64,000 bases of DNA from Leptidea sinapis (Eukaryota > Arthropoda > Insecta > Lepidoptera > Pieridae): NCBI RefSeq assembly GCF_905404315.1, contig NC_066304.1, forward strand, positions 4,216,001-4,280,000. The letters are read 5' to 3'. Below are positions 1-10,863 of the stretch, in pieces. Each line of letters starts with the position of its first letter. The first letter of the stretch is position 1. Position numbers and translations under genes: made by a program. The notes beneath the pieces are model-generated. The model did not search any database and was not told where the DNA came from. It saw nothing but the letters and a program-made list of their open reading frames with translations.

Positions 1-2565
1 TGGGCAATCATGAGTTTAGTTGTTTATAGCAGAAATATCACAGATCCAATAGTCGACACGTGCAAAACTTGTTACAACTATGAGGTCGCAGATGCGTCAG
101 ATCTGACAGTTGACAGAGGTCATAGACAAAATAGTCTTGACCGAGCTAATGCTACTTGATTACTGTCAAAACCATAGACTTAGAACTAAGTTGATTTGCC
201 AATGCGTGCGTTGTCTGGTTTAATAAACAAACTGCCAAGGAGCTCTTGCCAAGTGGTACTAGGTAGTAACTAGGCAGGTACAGTTTTAGGTAAAGAAGTC
301 AACCCTAATGTCGTCAGAAGAGGTAAGAGGATGTTCTGTCTCGCACGCTTTATTTGTCTATCCATACGCTAATGGCTAATATATTGCTAATGTATGACAT
401 GATGCTGACAGCATAATATCGTGTTAGTTTTCGCAACGTTATTCTTGTTTTTTACTTATGTGTTACTAGTATCAAAATCAGTTTTCTGTCTACGTCTTGC
501 GGTTCCATATGAATATTACAACATTTTACTGCGGTTAGTGTAAACGTAGGTAAATATAATATTCTACTTGCATTTGTTATAAATTAAGGTCTGTATATGC
601 TTGCCAAATCAGAGAGGCTGTGGCTATTAGACATCACAAGAATAATTGATGATTAATGTTTTGCAGGGAATACAAGATATTCCTACAAGTATAATTATTA
701 TTTCTTCTATCATATATTGACTAGAGATTAAATATTGATTTGGTGTACTGAAATTTGCAATGGAAGTCAATGCTGAGTGGTAGGAAATTTAAATTAATAG
801 ATTCCGAAATGGCAACACAATTGTGATAACCGTGAACTAGGATTATCGTTTCATGAAATAAATTGGGCGTTTTTATTGTTATGCGTTTACGTTCGTGTAT
901 AATATTAAAATAGTCAAGTTGTTTTTTTTTCTAATTCGTTTTTTTACAGCAATTAACTGTAATTACGGTGAATAATAATTCTACATATTTATATGAAAAA
1001 GTGAATTTCCGATTCTGATGTCCGAACGCACTCTTGCGATTTCGCTCTTATTTAAGTAAGCTACGCATAAGATGACACGGATTTGATACAATATTATTGG
1101 TGTCAAAAAAAATAGTAATATTTTTTCGTGTACCTGTACCGTATATATGTAGATTAAATAAATTCACACTTGTTTGAAAAGTGTCATTTTACTTAGTTAA
1201 CTTTATGAATATTGGTAATTTTTATTTATTTCTTATTTTATTTACTTTGATTTGAACAGTTAACACCAATTACACTAATTCAAAAACAGCCAATTCATTG
1301 TTAATTCAGATATTAATCCCGCTGACAGTCATTCTGACATTATTTCCGTCCGTTCATCCGCGAAAAAGTCACATTCAGGAATTGCGTTAAGAAGCGCGCG
1401 GTGAGGATGCGGTAGGTAGGTATCACTGAAAAACATCGGCTGTTTTTTTATAGATCAGTACGTAAATTGCGATAATTTTGAAATAGGTAAACATCGTAGC
1501 TAATGTTGCTTTGCACTACTTTGACCAAAAAAAAGCCCAAGGCGTTATATTTTTGCTTTTTACAATATGAAATCTACCTGAACGAAATCGGTCTATAACT
1601 AGCACATCTTCGCGATAAAAAGGCAACAAACATAAGACGCTTTCCGGCGATCACTACATTAATGAAAGTTATTAAAAAATTACGTGTCTTACATTTGATG
1701 TTAGCGACCACAACCCAAAAAAGATCAAATATTTGTTCGTAGATGGTATGTGAACAGCCCCACACGCGTTTCGCGTTAAACTTGCGTGAACCAACGCTAG
1801 TAGGGAAGATGTTCCACTTACTATTGCCAAGAATCTATAACGCTCCATCATATACAACTGTATACAAAGTATACAGAAGTGTCGGTTTGTGATTGTTTAA
1901 GGAAGTTTAAAACACGGAACTTCATTACAGAACGTAATTATTGTCATGAAAGATGTGACTAAGTGAGAAAGTAACGACGTAATTCTTATTTTTAATACCA
2001 AAGTACCTACTTGTCTGCGGGTAAGACAAAAACTTTGGATTCCAGAAGGAATTAAGAATCCAACTTACCACAATAATTTTAAGGTATTTTTCCTAAAACA
2101 TACGATTAAATCTAATATTCTCTATTCTACAATAAATGTAAGAGGTACATTTTTTCTTTAAATACGAATTATTTGTGTGAAATTGTACCACAATTAATCT
2201 AATATTAGGCTTATATTTTTTTTATTATAGTTAGGAAATGCCCTTACCATTTTTTTTTCACAATTTCTTTAATTGACATTGCGACTTGTGGTTGGTAAGA
2301 TTTTATGACAGTTAATTTTTGTTTGGGTACATCGTTATGGTGTACGGTATGTAGGTATGCAAATGTTACTTTAAATAAATAATTTTTAATATGTAATCGT
2401 TTTATTTCTTTACCCCAATTGTGGGTTCAGTATTTTATAGACGGTTTTGCTGATGTGGTACGATATTATATTGAGACACTGCGAGATTAGTTTGATACCT
2501 GCTACATGACCCATTTTCCTACCAACAAGCAGCAAAGTGCAAGTACTTGTGTTTCGATCTGGATG
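1..2565. other. AT-rich stretch without a recognised gene or repeat
   Basis: No ORF here looks coding; the two short minus-strand ORFs at 1574-1857 overlap in different frames and have no familiar motif. No segment matches the repeat families found elsewhere in the window. It is compatible with intron or intergenic DNA, and very old TE remnants cannot be excluded by eye. Confidence 0.5.
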
Positions 2566-2571
2566 TCACCA

Positions 2572-2845
2572 GTGGGAGGCTCCTTTGCACAGGATGCTGG
2601 CTAGATTATGGGTACCACAACGGCGGCTATTTCTGCCGTAAACCAGTAATGTGTAAGCAACAGTAGCTAGTGAAACAACTGGCCAAATGAGACTTAACAT
2701 CTTATGACTCAAGGAGACGAGCGCAATAATTGTAGTTCTGTTTAGAATATTAGGGTTTTTCAAGAATCCTGAGCGGCACTGCATTGTAATGGGCAGGTCG
2801 TATCAATTACCATCAGCTGAACTCCCTGCTCGTCTCGTCCCTTCG
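2572..2845 (-). mobile_element. Family A interspersed repeat, copy 1
   Basis: Read on the minus strand it runs from the GGGACGAGACGAGCAGG-type start to GCAAAGGAGCCTCCCAC. The same order of blocks recurs at least 13 more times in the window. This copy retains the TGAGCGGCACT arm of the family's hairpin but has lost the other. It has no coding capacity, so it is a non-autonomous element or a LINE/SINE tail. I believe this family is common in Lepidoptera, but I cannot give a database name. Confidence 0.8.
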
Positions 2846-2857
2846 ACTGAAGACGCA

Positions 2858-3470
2858 GAGTATAGCAGAAAACACGCAAACAAGGTGTTTTTACACAAGT
2901 TTTATGGTGAAAATATAACATTTGGAGCTATGAACATTACTTAATCCTGTTTCACATACCCTTGAGTCTGATTTGTAGGTTGCCAATGCTTGCTGTTGGT
3001 TAGAGTTAACACTCCAGAGCTATTTTGAACTACCACTTTTCTTTACAGTTAAACAAGTTTTTTCTTGGCATGACGCATTTGTTTGGTATGAAACTCAGAA
3101 GAGTTATTCTTATAGCTTGTATTTTTTTGTGTAGGTACATTCATTTAGATTACTAATTAATAACAATGATTTTAAGCACATAAACTGCGCCTAAAAATAT
3201 TTCGTTTTCCAAGAAAGAATTGTGCTCGAAAATATGATCAGGCGCTTTATTATGTTTTGCAAAGGATGATGCGTGATCTGCGTCAGAGCTTACACTTGCA
3301 CATAGAGTGTCTGCCTACTTTGACCTAATTAGCGAGCGTGTGATATTGTTAGTTTTCAGTTACCTGTGTTAGATCCAGGCGTTGGCATTGTTTACTACTT
3401 TGTTACATAGATACGGGCGGGCGGCCGTTAAACACCTACCGCCCAAGGTCGCTGCGCATTTATAGCCTAA
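2858..3470 (+). mobile_element. Family P DNA-transposon remnant, degenerate copy
   Basis: It aligns along most of its length with 52494-52974 (plus) and 51698-52132 (minus). Shared blocks are ACACGCAAACAAGGTGTTTT, GGAGCTATGAACA, GGTTAGAGTTAACACTCC, the GCATGACGCATTT segment, and a GTTACATAGAT block near the right end. The termini (TTAAGGCGA in better copies) are decayed here. It carries no ORF, so it is non-autonomous. This copy is longer than the others between 3190 and 3400. Confidence 0.65.
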
Positions 3471-3478
3471 AGACATGG

Positions 3479-3633
3479 TCGGATTTGGTACGGCCGGACC
3501 AATTGTTCCGGCGTCATACTTGGTACGGTCCGGACGGAAGTAATACTAATTTTGTGCGATGGACAATGTGACATTCCATCGAATATGGTCCGGTACCAGA
3601 TCGCGTCCGATGGTTCGGCCGTACCAATTCCGA
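3479..3633. mobile_element. 155-bp MITE with 23-bp terminal inverted repeats
   Basis: Left arm 3479-3501 and right arm 3611-3633 are inverted copies differing at two positions, sharing the TTGGTACGGCCG core. The interior has further GGTCCGG / CCGGACC inverted motifs, so the transcript could fold into a long hairpin. No coding capacity. The superfamily is undetermined because no clear target duplication is visible. Confidence 0.7.
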
Positions 3634-3649
3634 TTGGGTTTTTGAAGTC

Positions 3650-3748
3650 ATTCTTATCGCCTTATATTGGGACGCGTGAATTGCAATTTCCATACAAATC
3701 TCAAGTAGGCCACAACCGGTAGATAGACTGAATATCGGGAACGGCTGT
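3650..3748. repeat. Family O MITE fragment
   Basis: The block beginning ATTCTTATCGCCTTATATTG is nearly identical to 31069-31120 within the fuller copy at 30966-31271, including the following GGGACGCGTGAATTG. The right end, GATAGACTGAATATCGGGAACGGC, resembles that element's right end. This copy is internally shortened. Confidence 0.6.
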
Positions 3749-4257
3749 AAGTCATATTTTACTTTTTTCTATCAGTCTTAGAGATGACTTTATACCTCTT
3801 AAAATTAAATCAAAAACATGTCTTTCCTTAAGATATTCTGTTATGTCTTGAAATATTATATAATAAATATACTTATCGGTTAAGTAACCGAAGAAATCGT
3901 CAGTCAAGAAACAAAATGAGATAATATGTCTAAAAAGTGCTACATCATCGTATGAATTAACACTATATCATATACCATGTAATTCTTGACCGAATTAGTG
4001 ACATCGGTGATCGGACATTATCGTCCGTTTCATTATATTCCGTCAAAGTGCGACTACGCCGATACGCTTTTTTTACTCCAACCCTCTGAAACCCCGTATC
4101 AACGTGGTCATCCCAGGGCACGAATTTGTCAAGGGATTATAGCTGCATCAAAGACAAATTATCTTAAAATCTATATTCACGATATAGTCACGTATAGTAT
4201 AGTGTAGATAATATATATTTCCGCCAAAACCTTACGCGACATCGTTGACCTGAACGA

Positions 4258-4367
4258 TCCTGTGACTCTTCTGGATTTGCAAGAGAATGTGGGTGACGGT
4301 GATCATTTAACATCAGGTGACCCGTACGCTCGTACGCTCGTTTGTCCTCCTCTTCCATAAAAAAAGT
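4258..4367 (+). mobile_element. Family B LINE, 3' tail fragment
   Basis: It carries the family tail: CTGTGACTCTTCTGG, then GTGACGGTGATCA, CATCAGGTGACCCGTACG, CTCGTTTGTCCTCCTC and TTCCATAAAAAA. The CGTACGCTCGTACGCTC step is a small local duplication. Only untranslated sequence remains; longer copies elsewhere encode the reverse-transcriptase C-terminus. Confidence 0.8.
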
Positions 4368-4689
4368 AATTGTGAAACAACTATACTTACGACATTATAA
4401 ACTTTTTCAGCCTTACAAATTAACTTGGTATAAAATTATACCTGAGAACAAACCAGAAATATGCAAAATATTTACAAATAGACTTTTGCTTGCGATTGGT
4501 TTATTCGGAAGATTCGGACGTATAACGTTTCCCGCGTTTGTTTGCAGTGACATCCTGAAAACTTCAGAAATATCATTGTATTGACAGTTTTGTCAGCGAT
4601 ATAGTCAACATTTTGTATAGGTACTCTTGGTTATGTTTATTATGCTCATGTATAACTTTATACCAAGTTTATTAATTGTAAGACCGTTT

Positions 4690-4907
4690 GTACTTATAAC
4701 AACAATATGTTAGATAAACTGCATGTTATCCAGTATTTGACTGTGCAATCGTCCTTATCTATTGGTTGCGAGCTGCGAGTCTTATACGAAGGTACTCGTG
4801 GTCAAGCCGAGCGGCAGTTAAACCGCGGCGCCGGTATGTTGCCGACAGCTGATGTTTACGCGAATATCAACATTATCGTTTATTATTATTTGTTTTGAAT
4901 TAAAATG
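4690..4907 (+). other. Possible 5' leader exon ending ATG|GTGAGT (weak)
   Basis: A locally GC-richer block (about 4740-4860) lies in AT-rich DNA. It ends in AAAATG immediately before a consensus donor GTGAGT (4908). An exon whose last codon is ATG would be in phase 0, as with the candidate first exons further right. There is no other coding evidence and chance is a serious alternative. The 63-codon ORF starting at 4707 looks like spurious translation. Confidence 0.2.
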
Positions 4908-5149
4908 GTGAGTTTTTTCTATGTTTATAGCATAAAAATATCTCTAATTATTCATTTAAAATATAGGCACATATTTGTTGTTGCAATTCAAATTATATCT
5001 ATTAGATACCTATATAATAAAGCCTTTTTTTTATTTCATATCCTTAATATATGTACATATCAAATGTTATTTACTGTTAGTTTATATTTTTCTTAATATC
5101 TATATGTTAGTACGTGTTACTTATTTGTATGGGTTATTTATTTATTTGG

Positions 5150-5305
5150 ATATGAACCCCTCCTCGGGTGAAGGCCTCCTCCAACTTTTTCCACGCGTCT
5201 CTGTCTTTACCCGTTATTTGCCAGTTTTTCCCGGCTATTTCCATTACTTCATCAGCCCACCTGCTTTTCGGTCTGCCTACTCGTCGTTTTCCTTTCGCAT
5301 ACCTA
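5150..5305 (-). pseudogene. RTE-like LINE, C-terminal coding fragment
   Basis: The minus strand translates to a basic segment containing KRRVGRPKSRWADEV, then ITGKDRDAWKKLEEAF and TRGG. This is the C-terminal GRP..RWxDD / W..LxEA signature typical of RTE/BovB-type endonuclease-reverse transcriptases. Endonuclease and RT core are absent. It is a different subfamily from the copies at 36850 and 53445, which read RPRTGRRS. Confidence 0.65.
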
Positions 5306-5409
5306 TATATTATATACCAAAATATTGTTTCTTGAGTTACCTATGTGTCTACTGTGCTTTAGGTAACTTTCAGATGAGAGACTGGGTAGTAACAGTTAAG
5401 TCTGAGTGA

Positions 5410-7080
5410 TGATTTAGTTAAGTATCTAGTTATGTATATAATTTACTTATTTTTTTTTCTATGTGATAAACATATGTACGACAATATTAATAGAATTGGC
5501 GTTTGTTTCACTGCAATATAAAATAAATGATATAAGTTAGTAATCAAATTAATATTTAGTGTTACCTAATACTACCTACATAAAAATATAATACGTTCCT
5601 AAAGGAAAAAAGGGATGAAAAGAATTTTTTAAACTGTAATTTATTTAATACATTTTAGTACCTATTAAGAAAAGCGTCAAAAGTAAATACGTCTAGATAC
5701 AGCATGCCGATATAATAAATATCCGGTGATCCTGGTTAGAATATCTACAAGGTCAAAGTTATGTAAATATTGCAGTTATCGTCCGTTGCAGGTGTGCAAA
5801 TTTTGAAGTAAATCGGACGGTAAGTGCGTGAGAATTACGTTCAGAGATTTCATTACATACCTACATAGAACCTGGATGAAGATTATATTTTAAAGTGTTT
5901 TAAAAGTGAAAAAGGTTTGATTGATTATTAGTAACCTACATACCTACCTATACTTATTTATGGAAGATTATTTCTTCTAACATAGTAGTTAGTAACTTTA
6001 ACATTAAGTTGATTTATACTTGTTTCTGATAGGTTGGGGAAAAGTTAATTTTGATATGAGAACTCAAGATTTTTTAAAAGTTATTTCGATTCGACATGGG
6101 TGCCTTCAAATGCGCATTACAATTTGCTAAAGGGAATGTGGGCGGCGGTGATCACTTAACATCAGGTGACCCGTAAGCTCGTTTGTACTCTCTTCCATAA
6201 AAAAAAAAACTGTTAAGGGGGTGTCACACTAAGGGTGAACCATGTAAGTACTAATTTGCGATTATTTACTGGGACGTAATGAAACCGAAACATATGTCAA
6301 GAGATTGATAACTGTTGATGAAAAACTATTGCATCTAAATAACTAAAGCTGTTTTTGTGATAAGCTCCCAATAAACACTATTATACCCAACAAATACTCT
6401 ACGGGTACCCCGGCTCGATCTTCGCCCGCCGCGTACCAACCTGTTTTTGGTTTTCGAAACTTTTACAAAAGTTTTCTTAAACTCGTTTTATAAGTAACAA
6501 AATGGCAAAAGGGAATGGGCCGTGGTATGCTCGTTTGTCTTCCTGATAATATAACAAAAAGGCCCATCCTTTGCTAACATAACAAACCACACTTCACCTT
6601 GCTATTCATTGGTTTGTTATGAACTTAGAAAGCTTATAGTTATTCTGTAATGCCAGATTTTCCTCGTGAGCCATCAACAGACAGGCATGAATCACATGTT
6701 ATTATATGTTATGTTCACAGGTCAAAATATAACTTACAAATCACATAACATCAGAGCGTAGATCATGTACATTACACTATTTTTTATTTCACTTCAATCA
6801 ATGCAGTATTTCCGAAGTTGTAACGACGAGAAGTTTTAAGCCCTTTTTTAATTTCTGTGATTACGCGCGTTCATACAGTTTTCTCGTAATTTTTGTATAT
6901 TTTTTTGGCATGTCAAGTATAAAAACGTTTGTTGGACCCATTCGCAACATTTATATTTTTAGCTGAAGTGATTTACCTGAAGCTCAAACCCATTTCGTCG
7001 GCCCTATTAAATCTCATATTCAGTTTTAATTAACTTTGCAACTTTATTAATGGTAATTTTTTGCTAATCTACTACACTTT
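5410..7080. other. AT-rich stretch; one family B tail, otherwise nothing recognised
   Basis: A short, clear family B LINE tail lies at 6127-6212 (GTGGGCGGCGGTGATCACTT through TTCCATAAAAAAAAAA). A badly decayed one may lie near 6510-6555 (GGGAATGGGC, CTCGTTTGTCTTCC). The remainder shows no convincing ORF or splice-site pattern. Confidence 0.55.
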
Positions 7081-7082
7081 GT

Positions 7083-8052
7083 TTGGCACAGTATGAAAAT
7101 AATGCAATAATGCAGAATCGAATTCTCAATACTGTGGTTGTCTATGATTATATATATATTAAATTCACCGCGCTAAATGTCAAAAATGTAGATGCGAATA
7201 TTTTATTAAATGGAGAGGTGGTAAAACCAGTGGAATCTGCTATATTTCTTGGCATTACTCTTGATTCCAAATTGCAGTGGGGCCCCCATATTTAAGGATT
7301 GGCGAATAGGCTTAGTTCTGCAGCATATGCGGTTAAGAAAATTAGACGGTTAACTGACATAGATACGGCGAGATTAGTATACTTTAGTTATTTTCATAGT
7401 ATTATGTCCTATGGTATATTGTTATGGGGCAGTGCGGCCGATATTAATACTATCTTTGTGCTGCAGAAGAGGGCTAGTCGTGCGATTTATAACCTAGGTC
7501 CTAAAGAATCATTAAGAGAAAAATTTAAAGAAATAAACATTTTGACTGTTGCTTCTCAATACATTTTTGATAATGTTTTGTATGTTCATAAGCACATTGC
7601 GGAATTTTCTAGAAACTGTGACATTCATAATGTTAACACGAGGAACAAACATAAACTTGTTATGCCTACTACTCGGTTGGGTCGAGTTAGTAAGTCTTTT
7701 GTTGGGCGATGTATATGCTTCTACAATATGATCCCAGAAAATGTACAAAACAAATGTGTTACGAAATTGTTAAAAAACGTTTGTGTGGGAAAGGTTATTA
7801 TAGCATAAACGATTTTCTTAATGACACCACGGACTGGGAATAAAGCGAACACCCTCAGGCTCTTTAATTATAAATGTTTATTGTACGATATTACAGTGTA
7901 ATCCATATTTTATATTTAAAAAAAAAGCCCGCTGAGTTTCTTGCACCCATTCTTCTCAGGTCTGAGGCAGTCTCTTTTGAATGGGTGGTAGATTTTGACG
8001 TTTAGTAAGTGATTTTAAATCCTATTTTGAATAAAAATATTTGAATTTGAAT
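7083..8052 (+). mobile_element. jockey-group LINE, 5'-truncated copy (family H relative)
   Basis: The coding part is 7083-7808, broken by a stop at 7293-7295. It shows IFLGITLDSKLQWGPHI and then, in the same frame after the stop, the ARLVYFSYFHSIMSYGILLWG and LQKRASRAIYNLG blocks. These are the thumb and C-terminal part of a LINE reverse transcriptase. The catalytic palm (YADD) is missing upstream. After the stop codon comes a 3' untranslated region ending in a TTGAATTTGAATT-type tail near 8052. A related minus-strand copy lies at 26764-27525 and another fragment at 13603-13717. Confidence 0.8.
7299..7808 (+). pseudogene. Reverse transcriptase C-terminal ORF of jockey-group LINE
   Basis: About 170 residues are open. 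Motifs in order: VKKIRRLTDIDTARLVYFSY, HSIMSYGILLWG, LQKRASRAIYNLG, REKFKEINILTVASQYI, TRLGRVSKSF, and FYNMIPENVQN near the end. This region normally follows the RT thumb. Without finger and palm domains it cannot be an active enzyme. The preceding ORF (7083-7292) is the same protein before an in-frame stop, so the break is one nonsense codon rather than a frameshift. Confidence 0.8.
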
Positions 8053-8077
8053 TGGCTTGAGGGCTTGTCGAACAATG

Positions 8078-8452
8078 TTTACGAAGCATCCTTACACAAA
8101 CAATGAATTCAAGCTCGAAAGGTTGATGTATCCAATATAATATGATAATTTATATTTATACAGTTTATTCTCTATTACTTTTTATGATATATTTAGATGC
8201 TTTTAATTTCGAACACGATTCATATATTGGACCTTATAAACTTATTTGTAATGTATATAACAGCCATTGTAAAATACTCTATTTAATTGAAAAGTGGCCG
8301 TTGAGTTTCTTGTATGTTCCTCTCATAAGCTCTACTTTTTCCTAACATAATATTATGGTAGATTCAGTAATTTAATATAAATATTCATAGTGAGTTCAAA
8401 AGCACTTTGTTTAAACCTAATTGAATAAATTTCAGTTGACTTTGACTTTGAA
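8078..8452 (+). mobile_element. Family I repeat (LINE 3' end), copy 1
   Basis: It begins near CATCCTTACACAAACAATG and ends in TTGACTTTGACTTTG. The inverted counterpart at 63405-63780 has the same order of blocks (GAATTCAAGCTC, GGTTGATGTATCC, GAGTTTCTTGTATG, CATAATATTATGGTAGAT). The short TTTGACT tail repeat suggests a LINE 3' untranslated region. No coding sequence remains. Confidence 0.7.
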
Positions 8453-8786
8453 AATGAGATATTGGTGTTTAAATATAAGAATAAGTAGTATGGTTGGTAT
8501 GTTCCAAGTATTTATACTATAGGTAGGTAATATATATTGAAGAAATCAAGCAGAAATGGTAACCGCGCGCTGGGGAGTAGTAATATGATAACTTAGGTCA
8601 AGTACAAGATATCTCACATACATGATACTTCTCTGTTATATCTTTATTGCTTTATTTTATATTCTATTTATAGTCTCAATACAAGACACAAGTTCTTAGA
8701 CCGGAATGACAATATGTACCTACTTATTGTAGTCTGTTAATATTTGTATTGTTTTTGTAAGTAGTGTTCGTTTTGGCCTTAGACTA

Positions 8787-8930
8787 ACCCCCTTATCTAT
8801 TCATAATAGTCTGCTAACTTAAAGCATTGCTAATTCTCACTCTGTCTTCTTCTATTGACCTAAGTCAGAATGAGAAAAAACACTCCTTAGCGGCTGTTTA
8901 AAGTTAGCGGACCATTATGAATAAGGGGGT
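8787..8930. mobile_element. Family N MITE, copy 1 (144 bp)
   Basis: The ends are inverted repeats: ACCCCCTTAT at the left, ATAAGGGGGT at the right. The pairing continues inward (TTCATAATAGTC against GACCATTATGAA, then GCTAACTT against AGTTAGC). It is almost identical to 39622-39761 apart from a 4-bp insertion (CTAT) near the left end and a few substitutions. No ORF. Confidence 0.85.
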
Positions 8931-9000
8931 AGAATATACTAACATATAGACGCCCTGACAGAGGTTTAGTTACTCATATGCTGACAGCCCGAAAACTCTT

Positions 9001-9235
9001 TTTTTATGGAATAGAAGGACGAACTAACGTACCTGGTGTTAAGTGATCACCGCTGCCCACATTCTCTTGCAACACCAGAGGAATCGAAGGAGCTCATTCG
9101 ACAGCTTTGTAGTACGTGGAAGAAAGCTTCAACAAATCCGCTCTGTGGAGGACCGCCCCACACATTCAGATGGTGGGGATGATGTCATAACTTGTGGCTT
9201 ATCGTGCGAAGGTGGAATTCAGCGGCGTATAATAA
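9001..9235 (-). mobile_element. Family B LINE, 3' end
   Basis: On the minus strand a decayed C-terminal coding part (CACCTTCGCACGATAAGC, then TTCCACGTACTACAAAGCTG) is followed by the tail GTGTTGCAAGAGAATGTGGG, GTGATCACTTAACACC and a poly(A)-like end at 9001. Internal deletions removed the VFPGRYDM segment present in other copies. Confidence 0.75.
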
Positions 9236-9363
9236 TGCGTGAATTATTATGATTGGTCAGTGTGTGCGTTAGGGTAGTGGTTAGTTTATCTTAATTTAAA
9301 TTACTAATCAACAATATATTCGCTTGCCCAGTCTATCTTATCAACTGAAAATATAAGTTAACG

Positions 9364-9425
9364 ATTTGTCGCTATATTTTTCGACGTGTTCGCAGCTGTC
9401 ACAGTCTATCTAGACACATAATTGC
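9364..9425. repeat. Family Q MITE end fragment
   Basis: TTTTTCGACGTGTTCGCAGC followed by TGTCACAGTCTATCTAGACA matches the right end of the copies at 63066-63273 and 62768-63000. The rest of the element is not recognisable. Confidence 0.6.
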
Positions 9426-9674
9426 AAACATTCCTTACATATATGAAATCTGAAATTGTTTCTTTTAACCGCAACCCTTTAAACCGTTATACCGAGAATG
9501 TGGAGGAAATATAATGCAACAACCAGTCGGTATTGTAACTAAAATATTGTCTTTTGATAAAATATAATACATCACATCTGATCTAGCAGTATCGCCTCAT
9601 GTGACCACGATGATGGTAGCAAAACTGCAGACCTCATTCAATATTGTGATGCCATTTTCATATTCAATTTATAA

Positions 9675-9760
9675 CTAGCTGACCCGACACACGTTCGTCT
9701 GTCATAATAAGAAAAAATCTTGTGGGTGGAATTTTGTAAAATCCTTTTTTTTGTGACACT
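9675..9760 (-). repeat. Helitron-like 3' end
   Basis: CTAGCTGACCCGACACACGTT is the reverse complement of the AACGT..GGGTCAGCTAG terminus seen in family E copies (56339-56587, 29190-29508). It is flanked by A and T residues as expected of Helitron insertions. The 5' end is not found nearby, where family A begins at 9762. Confidence 0.55.
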
Positions 9761-9761
9761 A

Positions 9762-10110
9762 AGGGACGAGACGTGGAGGACATTCAGCTTCTTCAATTGC
9801 CATCAAATAATACGCCCTGACCTATACAATACAGTGCCGCACAGGATTCTTGAAAAACTCAAAAATTCTAAGCGGCACTACAGTTGCGCTCGTCACCTTG
9901 AGACATAAGATGTTAAGCCTCATTTGTGCAGTAATTTCACTAGCTCAGGCCCGCCAGTACATTAACGCTTCCACATTACTGCTTCACTCAGAAAAAGGCG
10001 CCATTGTGGTGCCCATATTCCAGGCGGCATCCTGATAAAGGAGCCTCCCACGGCCATTGCCTTTAGTCTCCTCTTATGACACCCTTGGTTCTGGGACTTA
10101 CGCTATTCTT
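9762..10110 (+). mobile_element. Family A repeat with extended 3' part
   Basis: It starts GGGACGAGACG. Both hairpin arms are present with single changes (AGTGCCGCACA and TAAGCGGCACT). The copy then has CACCTTGAGACATAAGATG, CAGTAATTTCACTAGC, GGCGCC and GCATCCTGATAAAGGAGCC. It continues into CTCCTCTTATGACACCC, an extension shared with the copy at 37571-37945. Several microdeletions; non-coding. Confidence 0.8.
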
Positions 10111-10399
10111 TTATATATATATAAATTTAGCACGATCTTAGATCTGAAACCTTAAGGACGCGTTCTCAAAACAGAGAGGTATCGAATCGCACCACTACAC
10201 TGACACCGCTCAAACACATACACGTACTTAAAGTTAATTGCGGGAATCAAATGAATTTGATACTTTAGCAAGTTTGAATTATATTTTTTTAATACCTTTG
10301 TATTTTTGATAATTGGTTGATGTATTCGTTTAGTAGTTAAATATTAGAATTTTAGATGGCAATTCTGTCGCATAACGTCGTGTGCAGTAAACGCAGTTT

Positions 10400-10735
10400 T
10401 TTTTTAATCCAAGGTGGCCGCCGCGAAAAATTATGATTTCAACAATATGGGTATTGTATCCGAGGTTATCGAGGGTGCAGAGAACAATTAGATAGGTCTT
10501 TCAAAATCAAATTTTGAGATTTTGTAGATTTCATAGGCGCCATCATGGATTTCGATTTAGGCCCGCTATTCGTTATTGTTGACCCCAAAATCCATGAAAA
10601 TGACACCCATGATAAGAAGTTGGTAAATTTTATAGTCGCCATCTTGAATTTCGATTTTGACCTGATCGATATTCGATATAGTTAACCCCAAAAACCATGA
10701 AAATGACACCCATGTAAAGAAGTTGGTAAGTTTCA
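10400..10735 (+). repeat. Diverged repeat units upstream of the 99-bp array
   Basis: Positions 10405-10500 resemble the reverse complement of 30600-30725 (GGTGGCCGCCGCG, GGTATTGTATCCGAGGTT, GAGGGTGCAGAGAACA). From about 10520 two imperfect copies of the 99-bp unit follow (GGCGCCATCATGGATTTC, GTTATTGTTGACCCC, CATGAAAATGACACCCATG). These contain an insertion and substitutions absent from the array proper, so they look like older edge units. No coding capacity is apparent. Confidence 0.65.
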
Positions 10736-10845
10736 TAGGCTTTTATGTAAAAGGCATTAATTATTTTCTCAAAATTGATTCCTTTAGAATTCTTTTTGAT
10801 ATCATTTCTAATAACTACTAGATACTACTACCGCTTCGGCAGGCT
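10736..10845 (-). mobile_element. Family H LINE 3' fragment splitting the repeat units
   Basis: CTCAAAATTGATTCCTTTAG, TCATTTCTAATAACTACTAG and TACTACTACCGCTTCGG match the 3' untranslated end of the jockey-like copies at 26764 and 53826. It separates two old 99-bp units on the left from the regular array on the right. The insertion or segmental event therefore happened within a pre-existing repeat tract. Confidence 0.7.
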
Positions 10846-10863
10846 TAATTAATATTATTAAAA

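Noticed and set aside
4975..5409. 144-codon plus-strand ORF
   Set aside because: It overlaps the inverse of an RTE-like coding fragment (5150-5305) and otherwise reads AT-rich, hydrophobic chance sequence.
5800..5826. Mini-exon between TTGCAG and GGTAAGT
   Set aside because: The 27-base interval has stops in the frames that would matter and no supporting context; treated as chance.
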